From the NCBI RefSeq assembly GCF_024834055.1, contig NZ_JANUXZ010000003.1, positions 248,001 to 312,000 on the forward strand: a stretch of DNA of 64,000 bases. Direction: 5' to 3'. Position numbers and translations under genes: made by a program. This DNA is from Corynebacterium sp. ES2730-CONJ. GTDB lineage: Bacteria; Actinomycetota; Actinomycetes; Mycobacteriales; Mycobacteriaceae. Shown here in pieces: positions 51,914 to 60,055 of the stretch. Numbering within the stretch: position 1 is the first letter of the stretch; each line of letters starts with the position of its first letter. The notes below the pieces were generated by a model, which saw only the letters and a list, made by a program, of their open reading frames with translations, was not told the origin of the DNA and did not search any database.

Positions 51914-51959
51914 GGCAATTAAAAGCCCGCCGGATTTTACCGGCGGGCTTTTAATTGCC
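51914..51959. terminator. 20-bp perfect terminator stem after gatA
   Basis: Arms 51914-51933 and 51940-51959 pair over all 20 bases (GGCAATTAAAAGCCCGCCGG and its complement) around ATTTTA. A T-run lies inside the descending arm. An unusually long stem. Confidence 0.9.
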
Positions 51960-52491
51960 AAAACACACTGCTAAACTAATTACTAGCACTTCGAAGTGAG
52001 CTGATGGGAATTTTCCCATGGGAACACCCAGTGAGATTCTGGGGACTGACGCGCAGCGGTGAGCGGGGACTTCCTACTCTCGAGTTATTTATAGCAACCA
52101 CTGGCCAATTCCATGGCTGGGAAGGTGAGAGGGTAATGAGGGTTGATCCGCGAAGTCCGAAGACCGATCAGCTCGTGACCGTTAGTAATCGCCTCGCGTT
52201 CTAGGTAGATGCTGATACTACGAGGATCTTTCCGGCATAGCAGGTCCGTTATAGTGCCTTAGGTTCGATCAGCCCTCCGTCAAAAGGGCTGGTACACCTA
52301 TCGCCATAATGCTCCTAAGTGCACGCGCCACGCAGAACCGTGGGGCAGTAGCAGAAAAGTGAGTCAGTCGATCGTATTGAGGTCACTGTCAGCCGGAAAA
52401 GTTTTGTCAGGCTTCCTCCGGGACCAAACGATCGACAGGCGCTTGTGATGCGCGGAAAATGCTGCCTCCTCCCTGCTGACGCACCTTTTGA

Positions 52492-52687
52492 TGAAACAGG
52501 AAATAGGTTATCGTCGTCGCACCTTTTTTGAGGAAAGCCTCGACGCTGAGGGAATATGATCTCGAAGTTTTTCCCACCCCTTTTAGCTTCGAGTAATTTT
52601 ATTTCGGTGCCGAACATGGACTCAAATAGTCTCAAGATTCATCTTGGGGGCTGAGCTTAAAAAAGGTCCAACCTATTTCCTGTTTCA
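52492..52687. repeat. 196-bp element bounded by an 18-bp perfect inverted repeat
   Basis: TGAAACAGGAAATAGGTT at 52492-52509 returns inverted at 52670-52687. Inside are a hairpin CTCGAAG/CTTCGAG (52561-52567/52587-52593) and GAGG-AAAG-CCTC (about 52530-52541). GCACCTTTT occurs just before the left repeat and again inside (about 52519). No clear target-site duplication flanks it. Could be a MITE-like element or a long-stem RNA. Confidence 0.55.
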
Positions 52688-52829
52688 CCCATGCCTTAAT
52701 TTAGTGATTTTAGTTTGTTATTTGATATGCATTTAGCGGATAAAATGGCATCGCCAATGAAACGGTTGGCTGTCAGAGCTTTCGCTGCGCAGTCCACAAA
52801 CCAGAGGGTATCGGGGGTTCTGTAGGAGA

Positions 52830-52874
52830 CGGGGAATGAGTCAGTCGGCGTGTGAAACCCGGGGAATAAGCCAG
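52830..52874. repeat. Two-copy repeat with 30-bp period, possible IS-end relic
   Basis: CGGGGAATGAGTCAG (52830-52844) and CGGGGAATAAGCCAG (52860-52874), 13 of 15 identical. TGAGTCAGTCG within the first copy is also present at 52360-52370, 477 bp away. Multiple short repeats at element ends are a feature of IS21-type elements; no transposase sequence remains. Confidence 0.4.
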
Positions 52875-53074
52875 ATGTGTCGGCAATCGTAATAACTGCT
52901 GCTCGTACAGTTAAGAAGCGTATTAGGGGAGAGCTTGCTTAGGCGATTTATCACAATCAATGGTGGTAGTGGATACCGGGAAAAACGGGGGTAAAGAGAT
53001 TAGTCTTTTTTATTGTTTAGATAACATTTTCACCTTTCAGTTACGTTACGTCAGGTGTATGAGCTACCATTACC

Positions 53075-53099
53075 GCTGAGCTTTCATTAGAAAGCTAGC
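53075..53099 (+). promoter_or_regulatory. Leader hairpin before the iron ABC operon
   Basis: GCT-g-AGCTTTC, loop ATTA, GAAAGCT-AGC: ten pairs with one bulged G, 67 bp before the GTG start, followed further down by seven T (53140-53146). Could be an attenuator or transcript-stability element. Confidence 0.3.
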
Positions 53100-53165
53100 G
53101 TTAGTAACAAGTATCTAGACAAGCTGCTTTGCTACCGCTTTTTTTGGAATAATAGAGGTTCGTTA

Positions 53166-54206
53166 GTGCTAAAGTTTCGGTGGCTCACACCCGTTCTCTT
53201 TCTCACCTTGCTGGGTTTTACAGCGGTGAGTTTTGTGCTTTCCTTAACCTTTGGTGCGGTTGAATATCCCGCAGCAGATGTTCGAAACGTAGTGATGGCC
53301 CACCTCGCAGGTGGAATGGGAGATGACCCAGCACTTGATGCGGTTGTGTGGGAGCTTCGCGCCCCTCGAGGCCTGCTAGCTATCATCGTGGGCGCCGGTT
53401 TGGCGCTAGCAGGTGTGGCCATGCAGACTCTGGTGCGCAATCCTCTCGCAGATCCCTATCTTCTTGGCGTTTCCTCTGGCGCTTCAGTGGGAGCAACTGC
53501 GGTTATCACATGGGGAATATTCTCTTCCTTCGGTCTCTACTCGCTCTCGGTGGGTGCTCTGATTGGCGCCCTCGTTGCTACCGTCAGCGTATACACCATC
53601 ACTCTAGCCCAAGGAGGTCTGACCCCTTTGCGCCTGATACTTACTGGTGTTGTACTTTCGTCGGCTTTTTCTGCCCTGGCAAGCTTCCTCGTTTTTTGGG
53701 GACCAGATCCCCGTGCCGCTCAAGGAGTAATGTTCTGGATGCTAGGCTCAGTCTCAGGCGGACAGTGGGATAAGCTGCTGATTCCGGTCGTAGTCGTTGT
53801 TATCAGCTACCTCATCCTCAGCTTATGCGCTAATGATCTCGATGCTTTAGCTTCAGGCCCTGACACCGCTAGTGCTTTGGGGGTAAAGGTGCCACAGCTT
53901 AGGCGTTTACTCTTTTTCCTCCAAGCCCTGTTGGTGGGATCGATGGTCGCTGTTGCTGGCGGCATCGGATTCGTTGGCTTGGTTATTCCACACCTTGCCC
54001 GAATGGTGGTGGGCTCTCTGCACCGTCGATTGCTACCCATTGCGATGGCGATGGGTGGGCTGTTTCTCCTTTGGGTTGATGTGTTAGCGCGTATCGCCGC
54101 CGCTCCACAAGAAATTCCGCTCGGTGTGGTGACCGGTGTGATTGGCGCACCAATATTCCTGATTCTCATGAGTCGCGGTCGCTATACCTTTGGGAGTGCA
54201 TCATGA
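53166..54206 (+). CDS. FecCD-family iron/siderophore ABC transporter permease
   Basis: 346 aa, about 9-10 membrane helices. FecCD/BtuC family blocks: LRAPRGLLAIIVGAGLALAG, QTLVRNPLADPYLLGVSSGA and GGIGFVGLVIPHLARM. GTG at 53166 with AGAGG 8 nt upstream. With the following ATPase (4-bp overlap) and lipoprotein it forms a full importer for a ferric siderophore, heme or corrinoid. In C. diphtheriae a comparable set (irp6) is a DtxR-regulated siderophore importer; orthology here is not shown. Confidence 0.92.
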   Translation: MLKFRWLTPVLFLTLLGFTAVSFVLSLTFGAVEYPAADVRNVVMAHLAGGMGDDPALDAVVWELRAPRGLLAIIVGAGLALAGVAMQTLVRNPLADPYLLGVSSGASVGATAVITWGIFSSFGLYSLSVGALIGALVATVSVYTITLAQGGLTPLRLILTGVVLSSAFSALASFLVFWGPDPRAAQGVMFWMLGSVSGGQWDKLLIPVVVVVISYLILSLCANDLDALASGPDTASALGVKVPQLRRLLFFLQALLVGSMVAVAGGIGFVGLVIPHLARMVVGSLHRRLLPIAMAMGGLFLLWVDVLARIAAAPQEIPLGVVTGVIGAPIFLILMSRGRYTFGSAS

Positions 54207-54970
54207 CCTTACTTGAAGTTAAAAACGTTGCTGCGGGATTTAATCAAAGGTCGGTTGTTCACGATGCTTCCTTTAGGGTGGCGAATGGATCCTTCACAGC
54301 ACTCGTAGGAGTCAACGGTGCAGGTAAATCGACACTGCTTCGCGCTATTGCGGGCATCACTCCGGTTCTATCTGGCCATGTGCACCTCGACGGACACGAT
54401 ATCCACCGTATGCCGTCAAAAAAGCGAGCCCAAGCTCTCAGTTTCATCGGGCAGGATGAGGTTCCGTTGGGTGATCTCACCGTTCATGAGATGGTAGCTA
54501 TGGGGCGTATGCCGCATCTAAAGAGCTGGCAAATTGGCGGCAGAAAAGAGCAGACGATTATTGAATCATGTTTAGACATGGTGGATATGGTCGGCCTTGC
54601 GGAGCGCCGCTGTGAGCAGCTATCTGGCGGTCAGCGTCGATTAGCTCTGATCGCAAGAGGGCTAGCTCAGCAGGCACCCATGATGATCCTGGATGAGCCG
54701 ACCAATCACCTTGATGTTCACCACCAGCACCATCTCCTGCAGTTATTGAAGAACTCGGGATTAACCATTCTTGCTACTATTCACGATCTCGATCTTGCGG
54801 TTGCATACTGCGATCAAGTTGTGGTGCTCCATGAGGGCGGGATCTTGGTTGCAGGGACTCCTGTCGAGGTACTAAATTCGCAAACCTTAAGACAGGTCTT
54901 TGATGTCTCAGCTTTTGTATTCGATTTTGAGACAACAGAACACCCCCATCTAGTTGTGGATTCTCTCTGA
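54203..54970 (+). CDS. Siderophore-type ABC transporter ATPase
   Basis: 255 aa, FecE/BtuD type. Walker A GVNGAGKSTLL (about residues 36-46), signature QLSGGQRRLALIARGLAQQ, Walker B MMILDEPTNHLD. The ATG overlaps the permease stop. The C-terminal tail carries an acidic TTEHPHLVVD end. Confidence 0.93.
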   Translation: MTLLEVKNVAAGFNQRSVVHDASFRVANGSFTALVGVNGAGKSTLLRAIAGITPVLSGHVHLDGHDIHRMPSKKRAQALSFIGQDEVPLGDLTVHEMVAMGRMPHLKSWQIGGRKEQTIIESCLDMVDMVGLAERRCEQLSGGQRRLALIARGLAQQAPMMILDEPTNHLDVHHQHHLLQLLKNSGLTILATIHDLDLAVAYCDQVVVLHEGGILVAGTPVEVLNSQTLRQVFDVSAFVFDFETTEHPHLVVDSL

Positions 54971-55023
54971 TAGATTCTGCACCAGTACGACCCAGCTCAG
55001 AAGGGCTGGAGAAAGAAAACCTA

Positions 55024-56130
55024 ATGAAAAATATCTGGAATAACAAGAGCATCGGCGCCCTAGTGATTAGCGCCTTCGTTTTAACTGGCTGCGCAAATAA
55101 TGAGCAGGCCGTTAACCCTGCCACCTCGGGCGCTGCCGACAGCCAAATGACTAAGGCAGCTGAAGGCGAAGGAGTCACTGTTACTAACTGCGGCGAAGAG
55201 GTGACCTTCTCGAAGGCCGACAATCTATTCGTCAACGACGGCAATATCATCTCCATCGTCATGTCGGCTGGTGCTCGCGAGAATATCAAATATGTCTCGT
55301 CTGTCCAGCGCGATATGGATATTCTCAGGGCCAAATACGGTGAGGAGGTCGATGGCTTAGTTGATGTGGCTGAGCAGTACCCGTCTCTCGAAGAGATCGT
55401 ATCCAAGCAACCTGATATTTATGTAGCTGGGTGGGGCTACGGCTTCAGTGAGGGTAAAAATATCACTCCAGAGGCACTCAAAGAGCAAGGCATCGACTCG
55501 TATTTCCTCACGGAATCATGCCGCCAAGAGGATGGCGACCGCGGTATCGTTGACCCCTGGACCGCTGTGACCACCGATATCAAGAATATCGCCGCCATCA
55601 CTGGACACAAGGAGAACGCCGATAAGGTCGTTGCCGATATCAACTCCCGCCTGAATAAATTGGAAAACGCCGCGAAGGCTGAGAAGACCCCTGTAGGCTT
55701 CCTTTTCGATTCTGGCAGTGACACCATCTTTACCTCTGGCCGGTTCGGTGCTCCGCAAGCCATCCTAGAGGCTGCTGGCTCCGAAAATGCAGCCGCTGAT
55801 ATTGACAACACATGGACCACTGTGAGCTGGGAGCAAATGTCCGCGAAATCCCCAGATTTCTTCGTTTTCGTGGAATATCCAGGACAAGAATTCGATGAGA
55901 AGGTGAAGATCCTCAAGGAGCACCCAGTGACCAAGGATCTCCCAGCTGTCAAGGAAAACCGCTTTATCAACCTGCCGTATGCGATGTGGACCTCCGGCCC
56001 GCTCAATATCGATGCTGCTGAGCACGTACGGAAGGGCTTGGAAAAATTTGACCTCGTTCCTGCTTCGAACCTGACTCCCAAGCTTGATTTGCCAGATTCT
56101 GTTCCTGGTAAGGAGTTCTTCGTCGGCTAG
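55024..56130 (+). CDS. Iron-siderophore substrate-binding lipoprotein
   Basis: 368 aa, lipoprotein: signal peptide with lipobox LTGC, Cys23 lipidated. The TroA/FecB-type two-lobe domain follows: ...EQYPSLEEIVSKQPDIYVAG, FLFDSGSDTIFTSGRFGAPQ. It captures the substrate outside the membrane for the permease encoded upstream. GGAGA ribosome site ahead of the ATG, 53 bp after the ATPase gene; terminator follows. Confidence 0.92.
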   Translation: MKNIWNNKSIGALVISAFVLTGCANNEQAVNPATSGAADSQMTKAAEGEGVTVTNCGEEVTFSKADNLFVNDGNIISIVMSAGARENIKYVSSVQRDMDILRAKYGEEVDGLVDVAEQYPSLEEIVSKQPDIYVAGWGYGFSEGKNITPEALKEQGIDSYFLTESCRQEDGDRGIVDPWTAVTTDIKNIAAITGHKENADKVVADINSRLNKLENAAKAEKTPVGFLFDSGSDTIFTSGRFGAPQAILEAAGSENAAADIDNTWTTVSWEQMSAKSPDFFVFVEYPGQEFDEKVKILKEHPVTKDLPAVKENRFINLPYAMWTSGPLNIDAAEHVRKGLEKFDLVPASNLTPKLDLPDSVPGKEFFVG

Positions 56131-56155
56131 TAGCCGCTGATTTTGCTCTACAGTC

Positions 56156-56186
56156 AACCGCCTCTGTCTGTGACGAGGCGGTTTTT
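56156..56186 (+). terminator. Terminator after the iron ABC operon
   Basis: AACCGCCTC (56156-56164), 10-nt loop, GAGGCGGTT (56175-56183) then TTT. Perfect 9-bp stem. Confidence 0.82.
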
Positions 56187-56260
56187 CACCCCCTACTTTG
56201 CTATACCTCAGATTCGGCTAAGCTGTGCTGCAAAGCTAGTACCGGGGAAAGGGTATACAG

Positions 56261-57475
56261 TTGCCTCAGTTGACGCGCTCTCCAAAAAATACCGTATGGG
56301 TTTACCTCCTATCAGCCGCCTTATCCAATTTTGGCAACTCCATTGCTGGGACTGTGTGGCCATGGCTAGTCCTCGTACGCACGGGAGATCCGGCTTCCGC
56401 TGCACTGGTGGCCGCTCTCATTGCTATTCCCTCGGTGGTGTTTTCCGTTGTCGGCGGCCAACTCATCGATACCTTTGGCCGGAAACGTATGAGCGTAATC
56501 TCCGACACCATTTCTGCTTTAAGCATCGTGAGCGTGATCATCGTTGATCAACTTTTGGGGCTTAATATATGGTGGTTCGTGATTATAGGGATCTTTGGGG
56601 CAATCGGCGACGTCCCAGGTTACGCCGCGCGTAGTGCCCTCCTGGGAGATGTCGCTCAAACCTCTCAACGCACCTTGAAGTGGTTAGCGGGTGCTAGTCA
56701 GACGGTGGGCGCGATGACCTTTCTTGTTGGTCCAGCACTTGCCGGTGTACTTATTGCAGCGTTCCCTATCACTCAAGTTCTGTGGATTACCGCGTTATGT
56801 TCTTTCTTAGCCGCGCTGGTGACGTGGTCGCTGCGTTTGAAACCCAGTCAAGAGGCAGCAGAAACCTCAGACAATCCTCTGCAGGGCTGGCGAGCATGGA
56901 CCAACCTGTTAAAAAGCGGGCCTATACGATTGCTTGCTATCACCAGTGGTATCTCTCAAATCTTAGTCATGCCTTATATCATTATTGTGGTTCCAGCCCA
57001 CTTTCAGGCCACCGAGAATCCTCTCGGTATGGGCATGGTGCTTTCGAGTTTCGCTATTGGGATGATGGCCGGCGGTGTTCTAAGTACTACAATCTCTTCC
57101 AAAAATAAGTTCTGCCCGTGGAGTATTGCTCTTCTCAGTTACAGCATTGGGTTTTCTATGATGTCAGTCCTACAGTGGGAATGGGTCGTGATCGCGGGGA
57201 CTGCTATTGCCGGAATTGGCGGCGGATTAATTAATCCTCTGCAAGCGGTCATCATCACCGAGAATGCCGCCGAGCACGTGCGAGGGCGAGCGTTTTCGCT
57301 CCTCGGTGCCATTGCCTTATTAACTCAACCCATGGGATTATCAGCCGCAGCATTTTTCCTGGAATTCACGACCATCTATGTTCTTGCCACAGCGGTTGCG
57401 GGAATTTGGCTCATTGTTGCTATATGGGCTGCCGTTTATGGAGCGCGAGTGCTGCACCCGAGCAAAACAGCGTAG
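56261..57475 (+). CDS. MFS transporter, EntS-like (MFS_3)
   Basis: 404 aa, 12 predicted helices. The MFS loop 2-3 motif is GGQLIDTFGRKRM. The general style matches the enterobactin-exporter-like MFS_3 group. Start TTG 56261 with GGGGAAAGGG 7 nt upstream. Its place after a siderophore importer suggests export of the siderophore, but a drug or other substrate is equally possible. Confidence 0.8.
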   Translation: MPQLTRSPKNTVWVYLLSAALSNFGNSIAGTVWPWLVLVRTGDPASAALVAALIAIPSVVFSVVGGQLIDTFGRKRMSVISDTISALSIVSVIIVDQLLGLNIWWFVIIGIFGAIGDVPGYAARSALLGDVAQTSQRTLKWLAGASQTVGAMTFLVGPALAGVLIAAFPITQVLWITALCSFLAALVTWSLRLKPSQEAAETSDNPLQGWRAWTNLLKSGPIRLLAITSGISQILVMPYIIIVVPAHFQATENPLGMGMVLSSFAIGMMAGGVLSTTISSKNKFCPWSIALLSYSIGFSMMSVLQWEWVVIAGTAIAGIGGGLINPLQAVIITENAAEHVRGRAFSLLGAIALLTQPMGLSAAAFFLEFTTIYVLATAVAGIWLIVAIWAAVYGARVLHPSKTA

Positions 57476-57488
57476 TAGGATCGTACCG

Positions 57489-58901
57489 GTGACTGATATA
57501 AGTGAGAAGCAGGCATGGCGGGCGCTGGCAGCCTTGTGTATTGGCTTCTTTATGATTTTACTTGACCAAACAATCGTTGCCGTTGCCACCCCTGAAATCC
57601 AAGCCGAACTGGGTGCCACGCTCAATCAAGTGGTGTGGGTATCGAGTATTTATTTACTCTTCTTCGCGGTCCCTATCCTTGTTACCGGACGCTTAGGTGA
57701 CCGATATGGACAGCGTCGGATGTATATCACGGGTATGTCTATCTTCACGGCAAGCTCGCTGGCTTGTGGACTGGCTCCCACGATTGACATTCTCATTGTA
57801 GCGCGCGCTTTCCAAGGGATCGGGGCGGCTATTATGACACCCCAAACAATGAGTGTGGTTAACCGGATTTTTCCGCGCGATCGACGTGGTGCGGCCCTCG
57901 GGGTTTGGGGTGCGGTTGCAGGACTTGCCACTTTGCTTGGCCCAATTCTCGGCGGAGTCTTAGTCAGCAGTGTGGGATGGCAGTGGATTTTTCTGGCGAA
58001 TATCCCTCTCGGAATTCCTTCGATTATTGCGGTTTATTACTGGGTTCCAAAGCTCCCGCGAACCGCTAAGGCAATAGACACCGTAAGTGTTGTTGTGGCA
58101 ATAGTCGCTATGTCCTGTTTCATTTTTGCGGTTCAGCAGGGTCCCGAGCTCGGGTGGCCCTGGTGGTTGTGGATCCTTCTCGCCATCGGACTGCTAGGTA
58201 TCGGGTATTTTATTCGACGTCAGGCTGATGTGGCTGCTCGCGCCGAGGATGCTCTCGTTCCTTTGGAAATTTTCAAGGACAAGAATTTTTCCCTTGCCGC
58301 TTTCTCCATATCGACCATGGCTTTTGCGGTTGGGGGTGTGATGCTCCCTATGATGATTTACCTCCAAGACGGGCACCAATTAAGCGCGCAAGATGCGGGT
58401 TTTATGCTCATTCCCATGTCCGTTCTAGCGGGCGTTTTGGCTCCTTTTGTCGGCAGGTTATCGGATCGGCTTCATCCACGAATCCTCTCTACTATTGGGT
58501 TTAGCTGTATGCTCTGTGCTGCCTGTGCGCTGTTTGTCGTTATGCGCGAAGGATGGAGCTACTGGTGGTTGTTGCTTCCTGTGGTTTTGCTTGGTTTTGG
58601 AAATGGTTTCGTGTGGTCGCCTAATTCCGCCACCGCCCTGCGAGACCTTCCTGTTTCGCAGCTAGGAGCAGCTTCAGGGGTATATAATACGACCCGTCAG
58701 GTGGGTTCAGTGGTTGGGACCGCCATGATCGGCGCCTTAATGCAGCACGGTATGGCGCATTCTGCTTCGGTCAAAGACGCTATGGGTTTTTCCATGATTG
58801 CAGCCGTCATCGCGCTGGCTTTTGGCCTGCTAGCCGTAATCCAATTCAACGACCCGTCAGCGAAAAAGAATGCTCGTGTGCGAGAAAACTCACAACTCTA
58901 G
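57489..58901 (+). CDS. MFS transporter, DHA2 (14-helix drug:H+ antiporter) family
   Basis: 470 aa, 14 predicted helices. Motif A in GRLGDRYGQRRM, motif C-like GPILGGVLVSSVGWQWIFLANIP, all typical for EmrB/QacA-type exporters. GTG 57489 chosen (VTDISEKQAW); the frame opens earlier but overlaps the preceding MFS gene. TAGGAT lies 10 nt upstream. Thirteen bp after the first MFS gene. Confidence 0.85.
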   Translation: MTDISEKQAWRALAALCIGFFMILLDQTIVAVATPEIQAELGATLNQVVWVSSIYLLFFAVPILVTGRLGDRYGQRRMYITGMSIFTASSLACGLAPTIDILIVARAFQGIGAAIMTPQTMSVVNRIFPRDRRGAALGVWGAVAGLATLLGPILGGVLVSSVGWQWIFLANIPLGIPSIIAVYYWVPKLPRTAKAIDTVSVVVAIVAMSCFIFAVQQGPELGWPWWLWILLAIGLLGIGYFIRRQADVAARAEDALVPLEIFKDKNFSLAAFSISTMAFAVGGVMLPMMIYLQDGHQLSAQDAGFMLIPMSVLAGVLAPFVGRLSDRLHPRILSTIGFSCMLCAACALFVVMREGWSYWWLLLPVVLLGFGNGFVWSPNSATALRDLPVSQLGAASGVYNTTRQVGSVVGTAMIGALMQHGMAHSASVKDAMGFSMIAAVIALAFGLLAVIQFNDPSAKKNARVRENSQL

Positions 58902-58941
58902 GAAAGACCAGCTCAACACCACAATACCCATTTTTACCGAT

Positions 58942-58977
58942 CGGACATTTTTTCAAGTATAAGCTAGGATAACAATC
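58942..58977 (+). promoter_or_regulatory. Leaderless promoter of pfkA
   Basis: CGGACA (58942-58947), 17-bp spacer, TAGGAT (58965-58970), ending 7 bp before the ATG; no ribosome site. Confidence 0.5.
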
Positions 58978-60006
58978 ATGCGTATTGCCACTTTAACCTC
59001 CGGCGGCGACTGCCCCGGCCTGAATGCTGTTATTCGAGGAATCGTTCGTACCGCCACCGAGTACGGCTCCACAGTAGTGGGCTATCAAGATGGTTGGGTA
59101 GGCCTCATGGAAGATCGCCGTGTGCAGCTTTACGACGATGAAAGTATCGATCGTATTCTCTTACGTGGCGGTACCATACTTGGTACCGGCCGACTGCACC
59201 CTGACCGTTTTAAGAGTGGGGTTGACCAGATCAAGGCAAATCTCGCTGACGCAGGGATCGATGCTCTCGTACCCATCGGTGGCGAGGGAACCTTGAAGGG
59301 CGCTCAGTGGCTCGCAGATAACGGGATCCCTGTTGTAGGTGTCCCTAAAACAATCGACAACGACGTCAACGGAACCGATTTCACCTTTGGTTTTGATACG
59401 GCAGTATCAGTAGCAACAGACTCGATTGACCGTTTGCACACTACCGCAGAATCGCACAACCGCGTGATGATCGTGGAGGTTATGGGTCGGCATGTCGGTT
59501 GGATTGCCTTGCACGCAGGTATGGCTGGTGGCGCTCACTATATTGTGATACCTGAGGTTCCTTTTGATATTGCGGAAATCTGCAAGGCAATGGAACGTCG
59601 CTTCCAAATGGGCGAAAAGTACGGCATTATTGTGGTTGCTGAAGGTGCACTGCCCAAGGAAGGCACCCTGAATTTTGATGAGGGTGAAGAGGATCAATTT
59701 GGTCACAAGACCTTTAATGGCATCGGTCATGTGATCGGTGAGGAAATCAAAAAACGTCTGGGACACGATGTTCGCACCTCGGTGTTGGGACATATTCAAC
59801 GCGGCGGTACTCCCACCGCCTTTGACCGAGTTCTTGCCACTCGCTATGGCGTTCATGCAGCTCGTGCTTGCCACAACGGAAACTTTGGTAAGTGTGTGGC
59901 TCTGCATGGAGAACATATCGAGCTCATCGATTTGCAAGAAGCAGTTGGCAGTTTGAAAGCTGTTCCAGCCGGCCGGTATCGCACCGCCCAAGCCCTCTTT
60001 GGCTAA
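58978..60006 (+). CDS. pfkA: 6-phosphofructokinase
   Basis: Glycolytic kinase making fructose-1,6-bisphosphate, 342 aa. [15 protein letters not shown] at residues 7-21, [10 protein letters not shown], catalytic [20 protein letters not shown], and [13 protein letters not shown]. The group-III sequence style (GGEGT) is the actinobacterial ATP-dependent type, while a PPi-dependent role cannot be fully excluded by reading. Convergent with recQ. Confidence 0.95.
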   Translation: MRIATLTSGGDCPGLNAVIRGIVRTATEYGSTVVGYQDGWVGLMEDRRVQLYDDESIDRILLRGGTILGTGRLHPDRFKSGVDQIKANLADAGIDALVPIGGEGTLKGAQWLADNGIPVVGVPKTIDNDVNGTDFTFGFDTAVSVATDSIDRLHTTAESHNRVMIVEVMGRHVGWIALHAGMAGGAHYIVIPEVPFDIAEICKAMERRFQMGEKYGIIVVAEGALPKEGTLNFDEGEEDQFGHKTFNGIGHVIGEEIKKRLGHDVRTSVLGHIQRGGTPTAFDRVLATRYGVHAARACHNGNFGKCVALHGEHIELIDLQEAVGSLKAVPAGRYRTAQALFG

Positions 60007-60016
60007 TAATAGTAAA

Positions 60017-60055
60017 AGAAAAAGCCTGCGGCCTCTGTGGTCGCAGGCTTTTTCT
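60017..60055. terminator. Bidirectional terminator between pfkA and recQ
   Basis: AGAAAAAGCCTGCG (60017-60030), 11-nt loop, CGCAGGCTTTTTCT (60042-60055): 14-bp perfect stem. The recQ stop codon overlaps its right edge (60054-60056). Confidence 0.9.

Larger units (their letters stand above)
51960..53165. other. 1.2-kb gene-free stretch before the iron ABC operon
   Basis: No credible protein gene; open frames at 52004-52204 (plus) and 52315-52635 (minus) show no family features. Contents: palindromes CACTTCGAAGTG (51987-51998) and ATGGGAA-TT-TTCCCAT (52004-52019), a 7-bp hairpin CAGCCCT/AGGGCTG (52270-52291), GTCGATCG/CGATCGAC (52367-52374/52429-52436), the 196-bp inverted-repeat element (52492-52687), a 30-bp-period repeat (52830-52874), an A+T-rich part (52990-53060) and a bulged 10-bp hairpin near the operon (53075-53099). 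No DtxR box seen close to the operon start. Confidence 0.65.

Noticed and set aside
52004-52204. 66-codon plus-strand frame after gatA
   Set aside because: Starts within a palindrome, no ribosome site, no similarity recognised.
52315-52635. 106-codon minus-strand frame
   Set aside because: Runs into the inverted-repeat element, no recognisable domain, no neighbours on that strand.
52750-52900. Possible cobalamin riboswitch before the FecCD-type operon
   Set aside because: Fragments such as GGGGAAT and GTGTGAAACCC recall it, but the order of core boxes does not fit; they are explained better by the 30-bp repeat.
57378-57488. Longer start of the DHA2 transporter
   Set aside because: Overlaps the upstream MFS gene by about 100 bp; GTG 57489 fits the family N-terminus.
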